Origin: Hevea brasiliensis
Lineage: Eukaryota > Streptophyta > Magnoliopsida > Malpighiales > Euphorbiaceae
DNA: 64,000 nt
Direction of reading: 5' to 3'
Assembly: GCF_030052815.1 (NCBI RefSeq)
Contig: NC_079501.1
Location: 92,032,759-92,096,758, forward strand
Part shown: in pieces, positions 21,565 through 33,766 of the stretch
Numbering within the stretch: position 1 is the first letter of the stretch
Layout of the letters: each line of letters opens with the position of its first letter
Translations under genes and position numbers: made by a program
Notes under the pieces: model-generated
The model's database searches: none
The model's input: the letters and a program-made list of their open reading frames with translations, nothing else
Told to the model about the DNA's origin: nothing

Positions 21565-24500
21565 TGTAACACCCCTCATTCGTCTACAGAATAGTCGAGC
21601 AAGACGTGCTACACGGCGTGCCGGAACACCTAGTCTGTGATTATTTCATTTCTTGAACTCAATTTGATTTTAAGAAGTCTTTTATGTAATATTCATATCA
21701 TGCTGATACTATTTTCGTACTTTAATAAAATCAGTGTTTCAAGACTGGTAATAAAAATTTGGCAAGGTGCCGTCTGTATTTTGGACAAACTGTCCTTCCA
21801 AACCTGTTGAAAACAGTTCAATATGATAATATCAAAATCTCAAACATTTCAAAGCCTCTATTTCTCAGTGAAGTCAATAGACTTTTATAGTTATTAAACA
21901 GTTCCATAATACAGTCCATAATAATTTAAATATATACAGAAAATCTCCATGTTATTTAATATGTACAAAATATTACAAACTTTAGAGCTTTCATAACATT
22001 ACTAAATACAGGGCCGAATTTCAAATATACAACAAAAGTACAAAATACAAGATATCCTAAGTCCTACAATGTATGCAATGCAGTGCAGATGACTCTGGAC
22101 TCCTGTGCAGATTTGATGTCTCACCCGGTCGTAGGGTCCGCTGGCTCCCACTGTATCTCCAATACCTACGCAGTACAAAAGCAACGCGCTAAGCAATTTT
22201 GCTTAGTGGTGCCAAATATAAAGAAATATACACTAAAATAAAGTAAATAAAGTGTTTACAAATTTTTGGTGGTCTTTGTATGTCGAGATCGGATTTAGTT
22301 ATTTTAATTTAATAGTATTTGAATTACATCCCGTGTAGCCTATATACGACGTGATCGATAAACGGATATACTGGCACTGGGTACCTAGTACCTCGAGCCG
22401 TCACACCATCGGTCACAAAGTGTCTCCCGGTGTGCAAATAGTGTGGCTAAGAAGCCATATAGTCAATCTGGCGATAAGCCAAGAATAAATACACAATATG
22501 TATAGCCGTAGGCTATTAAAGTCACAATGCGGCATAATAAGCCGTAAAAACACAGTATGGCATGAAGCCATTTACAGAATAGCTGTCAGAATCCTATTAG
22601 CATGCTAACCTATCCATACCAGTCAACTAGGCAAACTAGGGCACATTATAAATTAATTGTTTAATTCTTCAATTTTTGGAGTTTACTAACTATTATATAA
22701 TTCACAAGTCAATGCATATGTTGACCTTTTTAGGTAATATGGACAAGTTGTTTCTAGCATCAATATGTCACAATTCATATCTCAATATGCTGCCAATATA
22801 GTGCAATTTACCATTTTTACAAGTTGGCATTCATTGCCAAAATGCTTCAAGCATCATTGTATGCAAAATGTCAAATTCTCAATTTTTGTGTGCTAGATTG
22901 GTCTAGCTTAAAGTCCTATTTTCCTTGGTTTTTAGCTTCTAGTCAAAGAAGCAAAATTGTAGCTCTATGTCTTATTGCACGCGGGGCAAAATTTCAGGTC
23001 ATTCTGAGTTATATAGACCAAGATATGGTCAATTTACTAAAGCTGGACAGATTGCACCTTTAGTGCAAAATTTGGTCAATTTTAGGTCAGTTTTTGGTTC
23101 GGCAGTTTTTGTACCCGAAATTGTGCAAGCCATTTGACTTGGTTCTGGCCATTTCTGGGCTTTAGTGTCTTCATAAGAATTGTATATCTATGTCTAAACT
23201 AACCATGGTAAAAATTTTAGGTCAATTGGACCTATTTTGAGTGAGTTATGGTCATCACAAGGACTACTGTTCATATGGTCAAAAATCTGGGTTGCAAGGT
23301 TGCTAATCCGGATTTGGTCATTTTTAAGGTCAGTTTCTAGGCAGAATTTTGGTAACCTTTCTACATGAAAGTTGGCCTATTTGGTGTCTAGTTTCACCCC
23401 ATATTAACCTCATACCAATTGGGTTCATAGTTTGGCACTTATGGCCTCATTTAGGTGCTGCCTTCAATACACAACCTGCACAAAGCACATACACTCCCAA
23501 TTTGATGTTCCTTCTCCTCCTCATTACTACAATATTCAATCAACAACACTTCCATACATATATTGTACACCATTCCAGCAACAATTCTGGGCAGAATATT
23601 CAAGTGCTCAATGCACACAATTCATCATTAAGTTCAACATTCACTTCCACCAAAATTCAACATACTTCAATGTCAATATTACACATACACTTCAACATAA
23701 TCATACTTCAATGTCACTTACACTTGCTGCCCACAATTTAAAATTAGCATATATCATTAATAACTACATGTTCACACACAAATTCATGCTATTAGGGGCT
23801 GCCAAATATGGCAGTTTGCTCAAGGCATCAAAGTTCCATTTCACACCCTTAATTCAAACACTACATGCATATACTTAGATACAAACTTACTACAACTTTC
23901 ATTTGAATTAATCGACCTTCATTTCTATTCATTAGAAGTAAAAATAACTCAAGCTCAACAAAGGTTCATGGCTGCCCAAAAATGGACAAGTCCATTTCTC
24001 ACTATTTCTTTCATTTCTCTTCACCAAAATACTCATTTCAACCTAAACACAAGGTTTACTAAAGCAAGGGAGAGATTTTGGACACTTACAACTTTTGAAG
24101 CTTATCAAAACTTCACCAAATCTTGTTTTTCTTGTTGCCAATATCTTCCCCAAGGTGAATAGGCAAGCTTTTATGAAGGAACCAAGTGAAAATGAGGGCT
24201 TGATGATGGAGAGAGAAAGCTTCATGCATGGGAGGCCATGGAGGCTTTTGGGAGGAGCAATTCGGCAAGCTTTCTCTCAAGGTTGAAGATGACCCATTTC
24301 TGCCCACTAATGTTTATTTTATGTACTTTATATTATAGTTAGTGGAGCACTAATAAATGGTTTAATGTTTAATTATACTAAGTTTCCTTTATTTACACAT
24401 TTACCTCCTTTCTTTCACAATTTACATAATGTATCACAATTTAATTTTTCATGACATTTCTAAAATGTAATATCATTTATTTTTAATGGACATTGAGGTC

Positions 24501-24935
24501 AAAAGGCAACACTATGTGTCAAATGACCAAAATACCCCACTTCGGGTTACATTCCGATTTTTGTCTGTTTCTTGATTTTTTATTTTTCTTTGTACTAATT
24601 TATTAATTTTTATTTGATATTTCTAGTGTCAATTACATTTCAATAAACCTTTATCTATGTCTCAAAATTAAATTCCGAGGGTTCCTCATGGTCCTGGGTC
24701 GACAACGGCCTTCCTTGGTCTCACCCATCGCCATGTCTTAGCTCATTTAACTTAGCATCATTTTCTCTCTTTCATTTTTGTTTGATTTTTCTTGTATTTT
24801 CTTTTTATTTATTTTATCATTATATGTCTGTTCACTATCACCGAAGTGTAGTTCCAGACATCCTGACTTGCCTAGACTGTTATTTGGCCACTGGAGCAAA
24901 AGAACGTATAGAATACGTACAGTGGGGATGTTACA
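21565..24935 (-). mobile_element. Solo LTR, Tekay-like, nested in copia A1
   Basis: A 3,371-bp unit with ends TGTAACACCCC and GGGATGTTACA, flanked by a perfect GCACA duplication (21560-21564 and 24936-24940). Read on the minus strand, it starts TGTAACATCCCCAC and ends GTAGACGAATGAGGGG, in parallel with the gypsy LTRs at 2456 and 12491. It shares their GTGACCGATGGTGTG block (minus strand, near 22400-22420) and the GCTTAGCGCGTTGC region (near 22190). There is no internal region or primer site, so it is a solo LTR left by LTR-LTR recombination. Open frames inside it are not genes. Confidence 0.88.
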
Positions 24936-24940
24936 GCACA

Positions 24941-25236
24941 GGCCTATGTGGGGGCAACGCCCTCGGGAAATGGACCAGTATAAATATTATAATATTCTGC
25001 CCTTTACAGTAGAGTTGTGAGATATTTGAGAAACACACTGATGTTAGAGTTTGAGAGTTCTGAGTGATTGTATCTTTCTTTTTTCATTATAGTGAAACTT
25101 TTTTTCTTGTTTTGTCTGTGGACGTAAACCTTACGATTGAACCATATTAAATCCTGTGTTGTTCTTCTTCTCTTTTCTATACTGTATGATTATGTGATTT
25201 ATGTGTGTACCTTAGATTTATATGCCTATTATAGCA
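24941..25236 (+). repeat. Copia A1 3' LTR, right part
   Basis: It continues the LTR after the nested element, with the AATATTATAATATTCTGCCC-type stretch also seen in the 5' LTR near 17130. It ends TATTATAGCA at 25236, followed by CATAA. Confidence 0.8.
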
Positions 25237-25241
25237 CATAA

Positions 25242-25398
25242 AATTTTTCCCCAAAAGCAAACCTCTCCCAACTCACCAGTTTTTTAGATAATATAAGAAT
25301 TCATATAGTTGTTGATTATCAATTAATGGTTATAGAGCTCCGATTGGCTAGACTCCAAGGTTTCGATAAGCAAAAAATAAGTCTTCAATAGGGATATG
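25242..25398. other. Short host segment between transposons
   Basis: About 160 bp of apparently unique DNA between the end of copia A1 and the GGTAT duplication of the next element. No feature seen. Confidence 0.4.
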
Positions 25399-26012
25399 GG
25401 TATTGTAACGCCCTCACTTTAGGTAGTTCGTACATTCTACTGTTCCGATGACTAACGTCTGTTTGGACAACTACGATGTCTAGAACTACACTCAAACTAG
25501 AGTGAGGAGGCATAAATTGACTGAATAAAGACTAAAAAAAAATCAAGAAAAAATAAAACAAACAAAGTGCAACTCGGTTAAATGAGCCGGGGTCACAGTG
25601 ATGGGTGATCGTATGAGGAAGCGACTGTGAAGATAGTTGTCAACCCCAGACCCGTGAGGAACCCTAGGAAATAGTTTTTAAGACTTAAATTAAAGGTTTA
25701 CTAAGGATAAAATGACGTTAAAAATGTCAAAGAAAATTCAAGAAAATTAATTAATCGGTACAGACAAAAAATAACCCGATGAGCTTAATAAATGGCATTT
25801 TGGTCATTTCACCCTTAAAGTGAAATTTTGACCTAAATGTCAATTAAAATGAGAGAGATTAAAATATATAAAATAAATTAAAATCATGAACTAGTGTAAT
25901 AGAAAAGGGAAAAGAAAAGAAGGAAATAAAAACATAATGATAATTATGACATAGGCATGATGTCATAATAACCTTATTAATATTTGTGACCAACTACAAT
26001 TAAATAACTAAG

Positions 26013-26020
26013 TATAAAAG
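26013..26020 (+). promoter_or_regulatory. TATA box in LTR D1
   Basis: TATAAAAG lies about 0.6 kb into the LTR, upstream of a pyrimidine-rich stretch where transcripts would begin. The equivalent position is found on the minus strand of D2. Inferred from motif only. Confidence 0.4.
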
Positions 26021-26330
26021 GGACAAATTCTATTAAATACACAAAAGCTTATCATCTCCTTCCCATGGTTCTCTCTTGGCCGAACCATACTCATAGGGAA
26101 CTTCCACCATTTTTGCTTTTCTTAGCTTGATTTTCTCCCTTTTTCCCACCTAAAATCTTAAGTCCCTTTACAAAAAATTAATCCCACACCTTGAGGGAGA
26201 TGGTGGCAGCCAAGAAGTGAAGGAAAAATTAAATTTAGGCAAGGTCAAGTTAAGCTCCAAAGAGGTTAGTGCACTAAACTATACTTTTTTCTTTACTAAG
26301 AATGAAAAGCATGCTAAAATAAGTTGAGTT

Positions 26331-29300
26331 TGTAATACCCCTCACCCGTCTACAATGTAGTCGAGCAAGGTGTGCTACATTCGGTGCCAGGGCACCCTAT
26401 CCTTTCTTATCGTGTAAATATTAATTCAATTATATTATCTTACGTGTATAATTTTTTTTTTATTCCATTTCATTTTTATGGAGACCTAGATAGAGTCCCC
26501 TCTATTCTATTAATGCATGGCGGGTTTCATGTTATCTGTTAAAACAATTCATATCCTTTACATCTATTCATTCATCATATTATTCCTCATGCTCATATCA
26601 ATTTTCAAGAAAGTAAAATACTTTATTTCATTCATATAAAGTCAAGTACAATATTTACAATTCATATACAATCCAAAATTATTTACATCATTTAATTATA
26701 TACAATACCAAAATGCAAAATCTAATGTGTACATGAGCCCTACCAAAACAACTGATGAGGTGACAACCCACACTGTAGCAGATCTGGTCCAAGTCCGATC
26801 TAAGTACTACTGCTGCTGTTGCTCTCTAGTACCTACGCGATGGAAAAACCAACACACTAAGTATTTCTGCTTAGTGGTGCAATAATTTGTAATAAAATAA
26901 CTAAGAATTGAAATAATTATCTCATATATAATCTTATAAAGATGTGTAGGATTTCATGAAATTAAAGTCTTTTACATATTTCTAAAACTTTGGGAGCAAT
27001 TACTTAATCATGGTCTTTTTGGTTCATTTGTTCCATACTCAGTCCTATTATGTTTATCTGTGCCCAAGTAATCTATGACAGACTATAAAGACTGGATACA
27101 CGGGAGTATATTAGTTAGACAGCCTTATGTCTAATATGTATACAACGGTCATATCAGGCACAAGGCCAGCGGGCAGACATGAAACCAGTAATAAAATCAG
27201 GCGCAAATGGCCTACGGGCAGGTATAAAGCCAGTAGAACAACCATCTTAGACATATATTGTCTATCAATGATTATTCCTGTGGACAGTACTGCTATCTGT
27301 AGTCCCTAATTAATATACCAATCGATCCACACTACATAAGTAAGTCTAGGTACACTTTGAGCAAATTAATATTATTAAGTATTTATTAACATTTTCATGT
27401 TACTTATGATGGGAAACATATGTCCCACATGCATATTCATGTCACTTTATGTTTAACAATTCATTTTGATTAACTTCATTTCATATAACAAGTAATTTTT
27501 ATGAACCTTTCTCAAGGTCCAGATTTGATGTCTCAACTTTACCTAACAATTTAGTTAAGATGTGGCCACTGTTTGGCCCTACATCCCTCATGGGAGTTGT
27601 TCCTCTATGTATTATCTTTGTTTTCCTTTTTGAATTATGTTATTTGAAGTTTTAGGACTCAATTTATGGTCAAATAACCATAACTAGTTCACTGTTTCTT
27701 TCTGGGTCCAGAATTATGCAGATTCTGGAGTCTACCTTGGTCTATTTAATTGGACTTGTTACGGTCATTTTTGGGCCTAAGGTACTTCATAGAAGTTGTT
27801 ACCCTATGTCTTATAGTCACTTAGAAATTTTAATTACAAATTTTCAAGGTTTGTAGAATTAATTATAGCCAAATCACTGGCCTGGACTTTTGTGCCCTGT
27901 GTCTTCAAGGTCCATGCTCAGGTCAGTAGTTTTGACTTTTATTTCGGGGTTCTTACATTCAAAATTTAAGGCAAGTCTCTAAATCAAAGTTGGAGTCCTA
28001 TTTCTTAGGTTTCTAGAATAGTTGGGCTCTTCCCAATTAGAGTTTCCTAGTGAGAGATATGACTTAAAGACTGTTATGGGGTTAAGTGTAGTTTGGTCAA
28101 ACTCCAGGTTTTGATGTGCTAAATGTTTCTAACCATTTAACCTAGTTCCTTTGGGTTCTGGGTTTTGATCAAAAGACCAATATTGTAGATTAATGTCTTA
28201 TAAAAATTTTGCCATTAGTTTCATTGCATTTGGATTTTTATAGACCAAGTTATGCCCATTTTGCCAAAACTGATCGGGTGGTCTATGTCCAGGAAATTTT
28301 GGGCAGAATTGATTCTGGTTAGTTTGGTGACCTAACTTAGGTCAGTAATTTCATTTGGTTAGAGGCTTTTCTGAGCTTGGTGTTCTCAATAAAAGTTGTA
28401 GTTCTATGTCTACATTTCCAATGATATAAAATTCAGGTCAATTGGTCCTGTCTAGAGGGAGTTATGGCCAAATGAATCATTTGGTCAATTTTCCGAACTT
28501 AGGATTTGGTAAGCCGGATTGGGACAGTAATTAGATCAAGATTTGGACAGAATTTGAGCATAGTTTCTTCATGAAAAATGGAGTATTTTGAGTGTAGTTT
28601 CACCTCCAATTAGCCTCATACCAATTGGAGCCACACAATTTCAGTTATAGCTCAAAGAGTATACTAGACTCATAGGTCTGAATTCCTGCATAAGAGAAGC
28701 ACTCCCAATATTCATTCCTCCTTACTCTCAAACTATAATTTATCATTCATAATACTTCAAATGATCAAAAAATAGTCTTAACAAGATCAATCTCAAGCCA
28801 TAACACTAAGGTACCAAAATTAATTCAAAACCCTAACTCAATATTTCACAACACATGAAATTCCCATTTACTTAATTTCTAACATATACACTCTCATCAC
28901 ATGTCCTCACTAACTAATTTAAAACCATTAAAGCCATTAATTTCACACAACTCTCATGGTTGCCGAAAATTAAGTCTTTAATATAATCCAAGTTTTCTTT
29001 TGTTTTCACGCCATTTTAACTTAATTAAACATGCTTTTCATGCTTAGGAAAGAAAAAGAGTATAGTATAGTGCACTAACCTCTTTGATCTTTTTCTTGGC
29101 TTATATAAACTTTGAGTTTTCTACTTCTTGTGGCTGCCTAGAGTTGCCTTGTGATGTGGGGATGAAATTTAGTGAAAGGATACTAGGATTTTATGACTAG
29201 ATTTAAGGAGAAATTTAGCTTAATTGAAACAATAATGGAGGAAGACACTTTTTGAGGTGTGCCGGCCATGAGAGAAAAAAATGAGGAAGATGACATTTTT

Positions 29301-29956
29301 TTTATTAATTTGGTCTGATTTTATATCTCCCTTATCCCTTCATAAGTGCTTGTTAATTTCCTATTGGCTATCACTTTTTATGATGTCATTATGACATCAT
29401 ACATATGCAATATATATATTATTTCTTTTCTTTTCTTTTCTTTTCTTTTCTCATTTTTCCATTACATAATTCATCATTTTAATTTATTTTATGCATTTTT
29501 AATTTCTCTCATTTTAATTGACATTTAGGTTAAAATTCAACTCTGGGGTTGAAATGACCAAAATGCCCTTCATTAGGCTCACCGGGTTATTTTTGGTCTG
29601 TACCGATAAATAAATTTTCCTGAATTTTCTTTGGAATTTCTAATGTCATTTAGACCTCAATAACTATTCATTGGAGTCCTAAAAATTATTTTCCTAGGGT
29701 TTCTCGTGGGTTTGGAGTCAACAACTGTTTTTACAGTCGCTTCCCCATACGGTCACCCATCGATGTGACCCCGGCTCGTTTAACTCATTTGCAATTCATT
29801 TCTTTTATTTTTTCTTAATTTTTCTTAGTCTTTATTCAGTCAATTTATGCCTCATCACTCTAGTTTGAGTGTAGTTCCAGACATCTTAGCTGTCCGAACA
29901 GACGTTAGTCATCGAAACAGTAGAATGTATGGACTACCTAAAGTGAGGGCGTTACA
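26331..29956 (-). mobile_element. Solo LTR D2, same family, inserted in D1 in opposite orientation
   Basis: A 3,626-bp unit from TGTAATACCCCTCACC to GTGAGGGCGTTACA. Its reverse complement starts TGTAACGCCCTCACTTTAGG, as D1 does. It is flanked by GAGTT (26326-26330) and GAATT (29957-29961), four of five bases equal. It contains a TTTTC microsatellite (29424-29451). Its minus-strand TATAAAA near 29322 corresponds to the TATA of D1. Because D1 and D2 are related and inverted, the first 0.9 kb of D1 is an inverted repeat of the right end of D2. Confidence 0.87.
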
Positions 29957-32729
29957 GAATTGATATGAAACCAAAATAAAAATTTGAACCTAGGAGAAAC
30001 CTAATTTTCGGTAGCCATGAAATCCCTTAGGGTTTGATGTTTTTAATTAATGAAAATTGGTTTAATGGTGATGTTTGATAAGTTTATATGCTTTAGAAGT
30101 TGAATGAATGGCATTTGCACAATTGGATGAATGAAATTAGGGTTTGTGATCATGAATTGGGGATTTTATGCTATGATTGAAATTGACCAAGTTGAAATGA
30201 ATTGTTGACTATTAGAAGTGCTATGGATGTCAAATGAAGTTTGGGAGTTGGGAGGATTTGAAATTGGGAGTGCAATTTCTCTTGCAGGAAATTCAGACTT
30301 ATGAGTCCAGTGAGGTTTTTGAACCATAAATAGAGTTGTGCTGCCCCAATTGGTGTGAGGCCAATTGTAGATGAAACCTAGGACAATTTGCCACATTTTT
30401 CATGAAGAGACTATGCCTAAAAATTGACCATAACTTGACCTAAAGTTGACTTGAATTCGGGTGACCACATGCTAGACCTGGGAAAAACTAACTATATAAA
30501 TAGTAAACGTTCAAATGGCCATAAATTTCTCAAGGAAAGTCAGAATGACCTGAATTTTATACTATTGAAAAGCTTAGACATAGGACTACAACTTTCATGA
30601 AGAACACATAGCCAGATCTGCCTCTAACCATGTCAAATTGTTAGCACAAATTAGATCAGCAAAACTGTCTAGAACCAATCTGCCCAGAATTTGTTGGACT
30701 TAGGCTCACCCGACCAGTTTTGGTAAAAATGTCATAACTTGGTCTACAAAATTGCAAATGTAATGAAACTAATGCTAAAATTTTTATAAGATATATATCT
30801 ACAATTTTGATGTTTTGACCAGAACCCAGAACCCAATGGAACTAAGTCATATTGTTAGAACAATTTAGTACACCAAATCCTGGAATTTGCCTCAACTACC
30901 ACCTAACCCCAGAACAGAATTTATATCATAACTTTCACTAGGAAATCCCAAATGGGATGAGAAAAACTGTTCTGGAAACCTAAGAGATAGGGCTTCAACT
31001 TTGATTTAGAAACTTTTTTCAAAATTTGAGTGTAAGAATCCTAAAATGAGAGTCAAAACCACTAAACTGAACCTGGAATCCTATAGATATAGGGCACCTG
31101 AGTCTAGGCCAGTTAATTGCAATAATTAATTCTATAAGACCTGAAAAATTGTAATTGAAAATTCTAAGTAATCATAAGACATAGGGTAACAACTTCTATG
31201 AAGAACATTAGGCCTAAAAGTGGCTGTAACATGTCCAAATAATTAAGAAGATATTGACTCTAGAACTTGCCTAGTTCTAAAACTTGAGTGAGTTAAGGAA
31301 CCAGTTTTGGTTATTTGACCATAACTTGAGTTCTAAAACTCCAAATGACATGATTCAAAAAGAAAAACAAAGACAAGACATAGAGAGACAACTTCCATGA
31401 AGTGTAGCCAAACAGTAGCCACATCTTGGCCAATTTGCTAGGAGAATATCAGATATCAAATATGGACCTAAAGAAAGGTTCAAGATATTAGTTGATACAT
31501 GACATGTAAATTACCTATATGAATTGTTAAATGTATAAGTTACACGAAAATGAAGGGGGAACCTATTTCTCCACTATAAATTGACATGAAACTACTATGA
31601 GGCACTAATAGTGCATGACATGAAATGATAAGATCATAAGTAATTAATAATACTAATTTGCCCAAAGTATACCTAGACTTATTTATATAGCGTGGATCGA
31701 TTGATATACCAATTAGGGACTATAGATTGCAGTACTGCCCACAGGAATAATCATTGATAGATAATATATATCTGATATGATTGTTCTATAGGCTTTATGC
31801 CTGCCCGTTGGCCTTTGTACCTGATTTTATTTCTGGCTTCATGCTTGCCCGCTGGCCTTGTGCTTGATATGACAAATGTATACATGTTAGATATATAGAT
31901 ATTTAACTAGTATACTCTTGTGTATCTAGTCTTTATAGTCTGTCATAGGTTACTTGAGCACAGATATTAGTAATACATTTTAAATTTAAATAAGTACATG
32001 AAGAGATCACTGTCATAGATTTAATAATACTGAATATGAAAAATATGAATAAAAAGATCCCGATAATTTGTTGCTCCCAAAGTTTTATAAATATGTAATT
32101 AGTTCAAAAATTTAGTAAATTTTATATGGATAATTATTTCAATTATTTTATTATTTTTATTTCAATTTATGCACCACTAAGTGTTATACTTAGCACGTTG
32201 GTTTTTTCATCGCGTAGGTACTAAAGACTACCAGTAGCCGCAGTAGAGCTTAGACAGGGCTTTGATCAGATCTGCTGCAGTGTAGATTGTCACCTCAGAC
32301 TGTTATTTTGGTAGGGCTCATGTATAGTTAAATTTTGCATTTTGGGTATTGTATGTAATTAAATAATGTAAATCATTTTGTGATTGCAAATAGAATTGTA
32401 AATATTGTATTTGATTTTATATGAATGAAATGAAGTATTTTATTTATTTAAAATGATTATGAGTATTATGATCACATGAAATGAATATAGACTGTTTAAC
32501 AGGTAAATAAGGAAACCGTCATGCACTAATAAAATAGAGGAGACTCTGTATTGGTCTCCATAAACATGAAATGGGATAAAAAAAAAAAAATTCTACATGT
32601 AAGATAATATGATTAAATAGACAATTCAATGAATATTGTACACGACAAGATAGGATAGGGTTCTCCGGCACCGAATGTAGCACACCTTCCCCGACTACAC
32701 TGTGGACGGGTGAGGGGTGTTACAGGTAT

Positions 32730-32899
32730 GACAAAGTTTCCTATAAAAATTTGACATTTAATTTCCCCTAGTTAAAGAAATTAACATAATAATGCTACAG
32801 CCCTCAAAAATAACCTCACAATAGAAACCAAAATTTTTCTTGAGCCAAAAAATACATGAAAGACCCTTATACATTTCACAAACTAAATATGCAAGTTAT

Positions 32900-32938
<39 letters not shown>

Positions 32939-33359
32939 ATATAAAAGGTCAAGCTTTGTGAATAAGATATGTGAACTCCCAGCCCAACAACGCAAGTTAC
33001 ACATGTACATTAAAGAGTCAATATACAAAATTGTAGACCATTTGATATAATGTGATTAAGTAGTTCCAACTAGTAAATAGGTATATTCTATCTCTTGAAA
33101 GAAAAGAAAAACAAATAAAATGAAAGAAGTATGCATAAGATAACATTATCATTCTTATAAAGAAAAGAAAAAAAATACTAAAAAGAAAATTGTTTTACAG
33201 GATCAGAAACAAATGGAGCAATAAATTGATGCAGAATATATAGATGAGATGACAGACAATGCCAACAAAAGAATCTGAATATTCAGTGATGAATGCATGA
33301 AGACCACTAAAATCAATTCTCGCAAATATCAACATAAATTTTGGTATCTGATTCATAAA
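32730..33359. other. Host intergenic segment with GA microsatellite
   Basis: 630 bp between D1 and copia A2. It contains a (GA)n tract at 32904-32937 and is otherwise AT-rich. The open frames here are short, and one is created by the GA tract. No gene seen. Confidence 0.45.
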
Positions 33360-33364
33360 GATTA

Positions 33365-33724
33365 TGTTATTTTTTATGTGGCTTAAATTTTGCATATGTC
33401 TTCATGGACCTGAATTATGACCTGACCTGAAAGCTTCACCCTGCAACCTAATTGGAATAAAAAGTGAGATATGTGGTGTTAGCGGAGGGCACGGGCCTAT
33501 AGGGTTTGAAGTATTTGAGAAACACACTAAGATTAGGGTTTAAGAGTTTTGAGTGATTGTATCTTGCTCTTTTCATCATAGTGAAACTTTTTCTCTTGTT
33601 TTGCCTATAGACGTAGACCTTACGGTCGAATCACGTAAATTATGTGTTATTCTTCTTCTCTTTTCTTATTCTGTGTGATTGTGCGATTGTGTGTGTTCCT
33701 TAAATTTGTGTGCCTGTTATAACA
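33365..33724 (+). repeat. 5' LTR of copia A2
   Basis: A 360-bp LTR ending TGTTATAACA, followed by AAC and a perfect primer-binding site TGGTATCAGAGC at 33728-33739. It is about 105 bp shorter than the A1 5' LTR, mostly because the middle portion is deleted. Confidence 0.87.
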
Positions 33725-33766
33725 AACTGGTATCAGAGCTTTGTGCACACAATCTGGGGTTTACAA

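Larger units (their letters stand above)
16919..25236 (+). mobile_element. Ty1/copia retrotransposon A1 (Tork-type), degenerate, with solo LTR nested in its 3' LTR
   Basis: LTR ends are TGTTATTTTTT and ATTATAACA or ATAGCA. The flanking 5-bp repeats are CACAA (16914-16918) and CATAA (25237-25241), matching at four of five bases. Internal order is gag, protease, integrase, RT, RNase H, as in Ty1/copia. The YVDD region and the RNase H end resemble Tnt1/Tork-lineage elements. The 3' LTR is interrupted by a 3.37-kb solo LTR at 21565-24935. Same family as A2 (33365-41807) and A3 (57453-62426). Confidence 0.88.
25404..32724 (+). mobile_element. Solo LTR D1, Tekay-like, split by a second LTR
   Basis: Ends TGTAACGCCCTCAC and GGGGTGTTACA, with the perfect duplication GGTAT at 25399-25403 and 32725-32729. 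After removing the inserted D2 (26331-29956) and one target copy, about 3.69 kb remains, a typical size for this LTR class. It carries the same internal landmarks as the gypsy LTRs (the TTAGCACGTTGG and GCGTAGGTACT region near 32190-32220, and the TGTGGACGGGTGAGGGG end). A TATAAAAG at 26013-26020 may be its promoter. No coding region is present. Confidence 0.88.

Noticed and set aside
24113..24307. Possible small secreted or stress protein frames overlapping on both strands
   Set aside because: Inside the solo LTR; overlapping frames on both strands with no start context or relatives in the other LTRs.
22824..25020. Several open frames of 60-148 residues in the region of the solo LTR at 21565-24935
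   Set aside because: Biased, low-complexity translations; frames do not match between related LTRs.
32856..33050. Open frame with a repeated Arg-Glu tract
   Set aside because: Created by reading through the GA microsatellite; no other coding sign.
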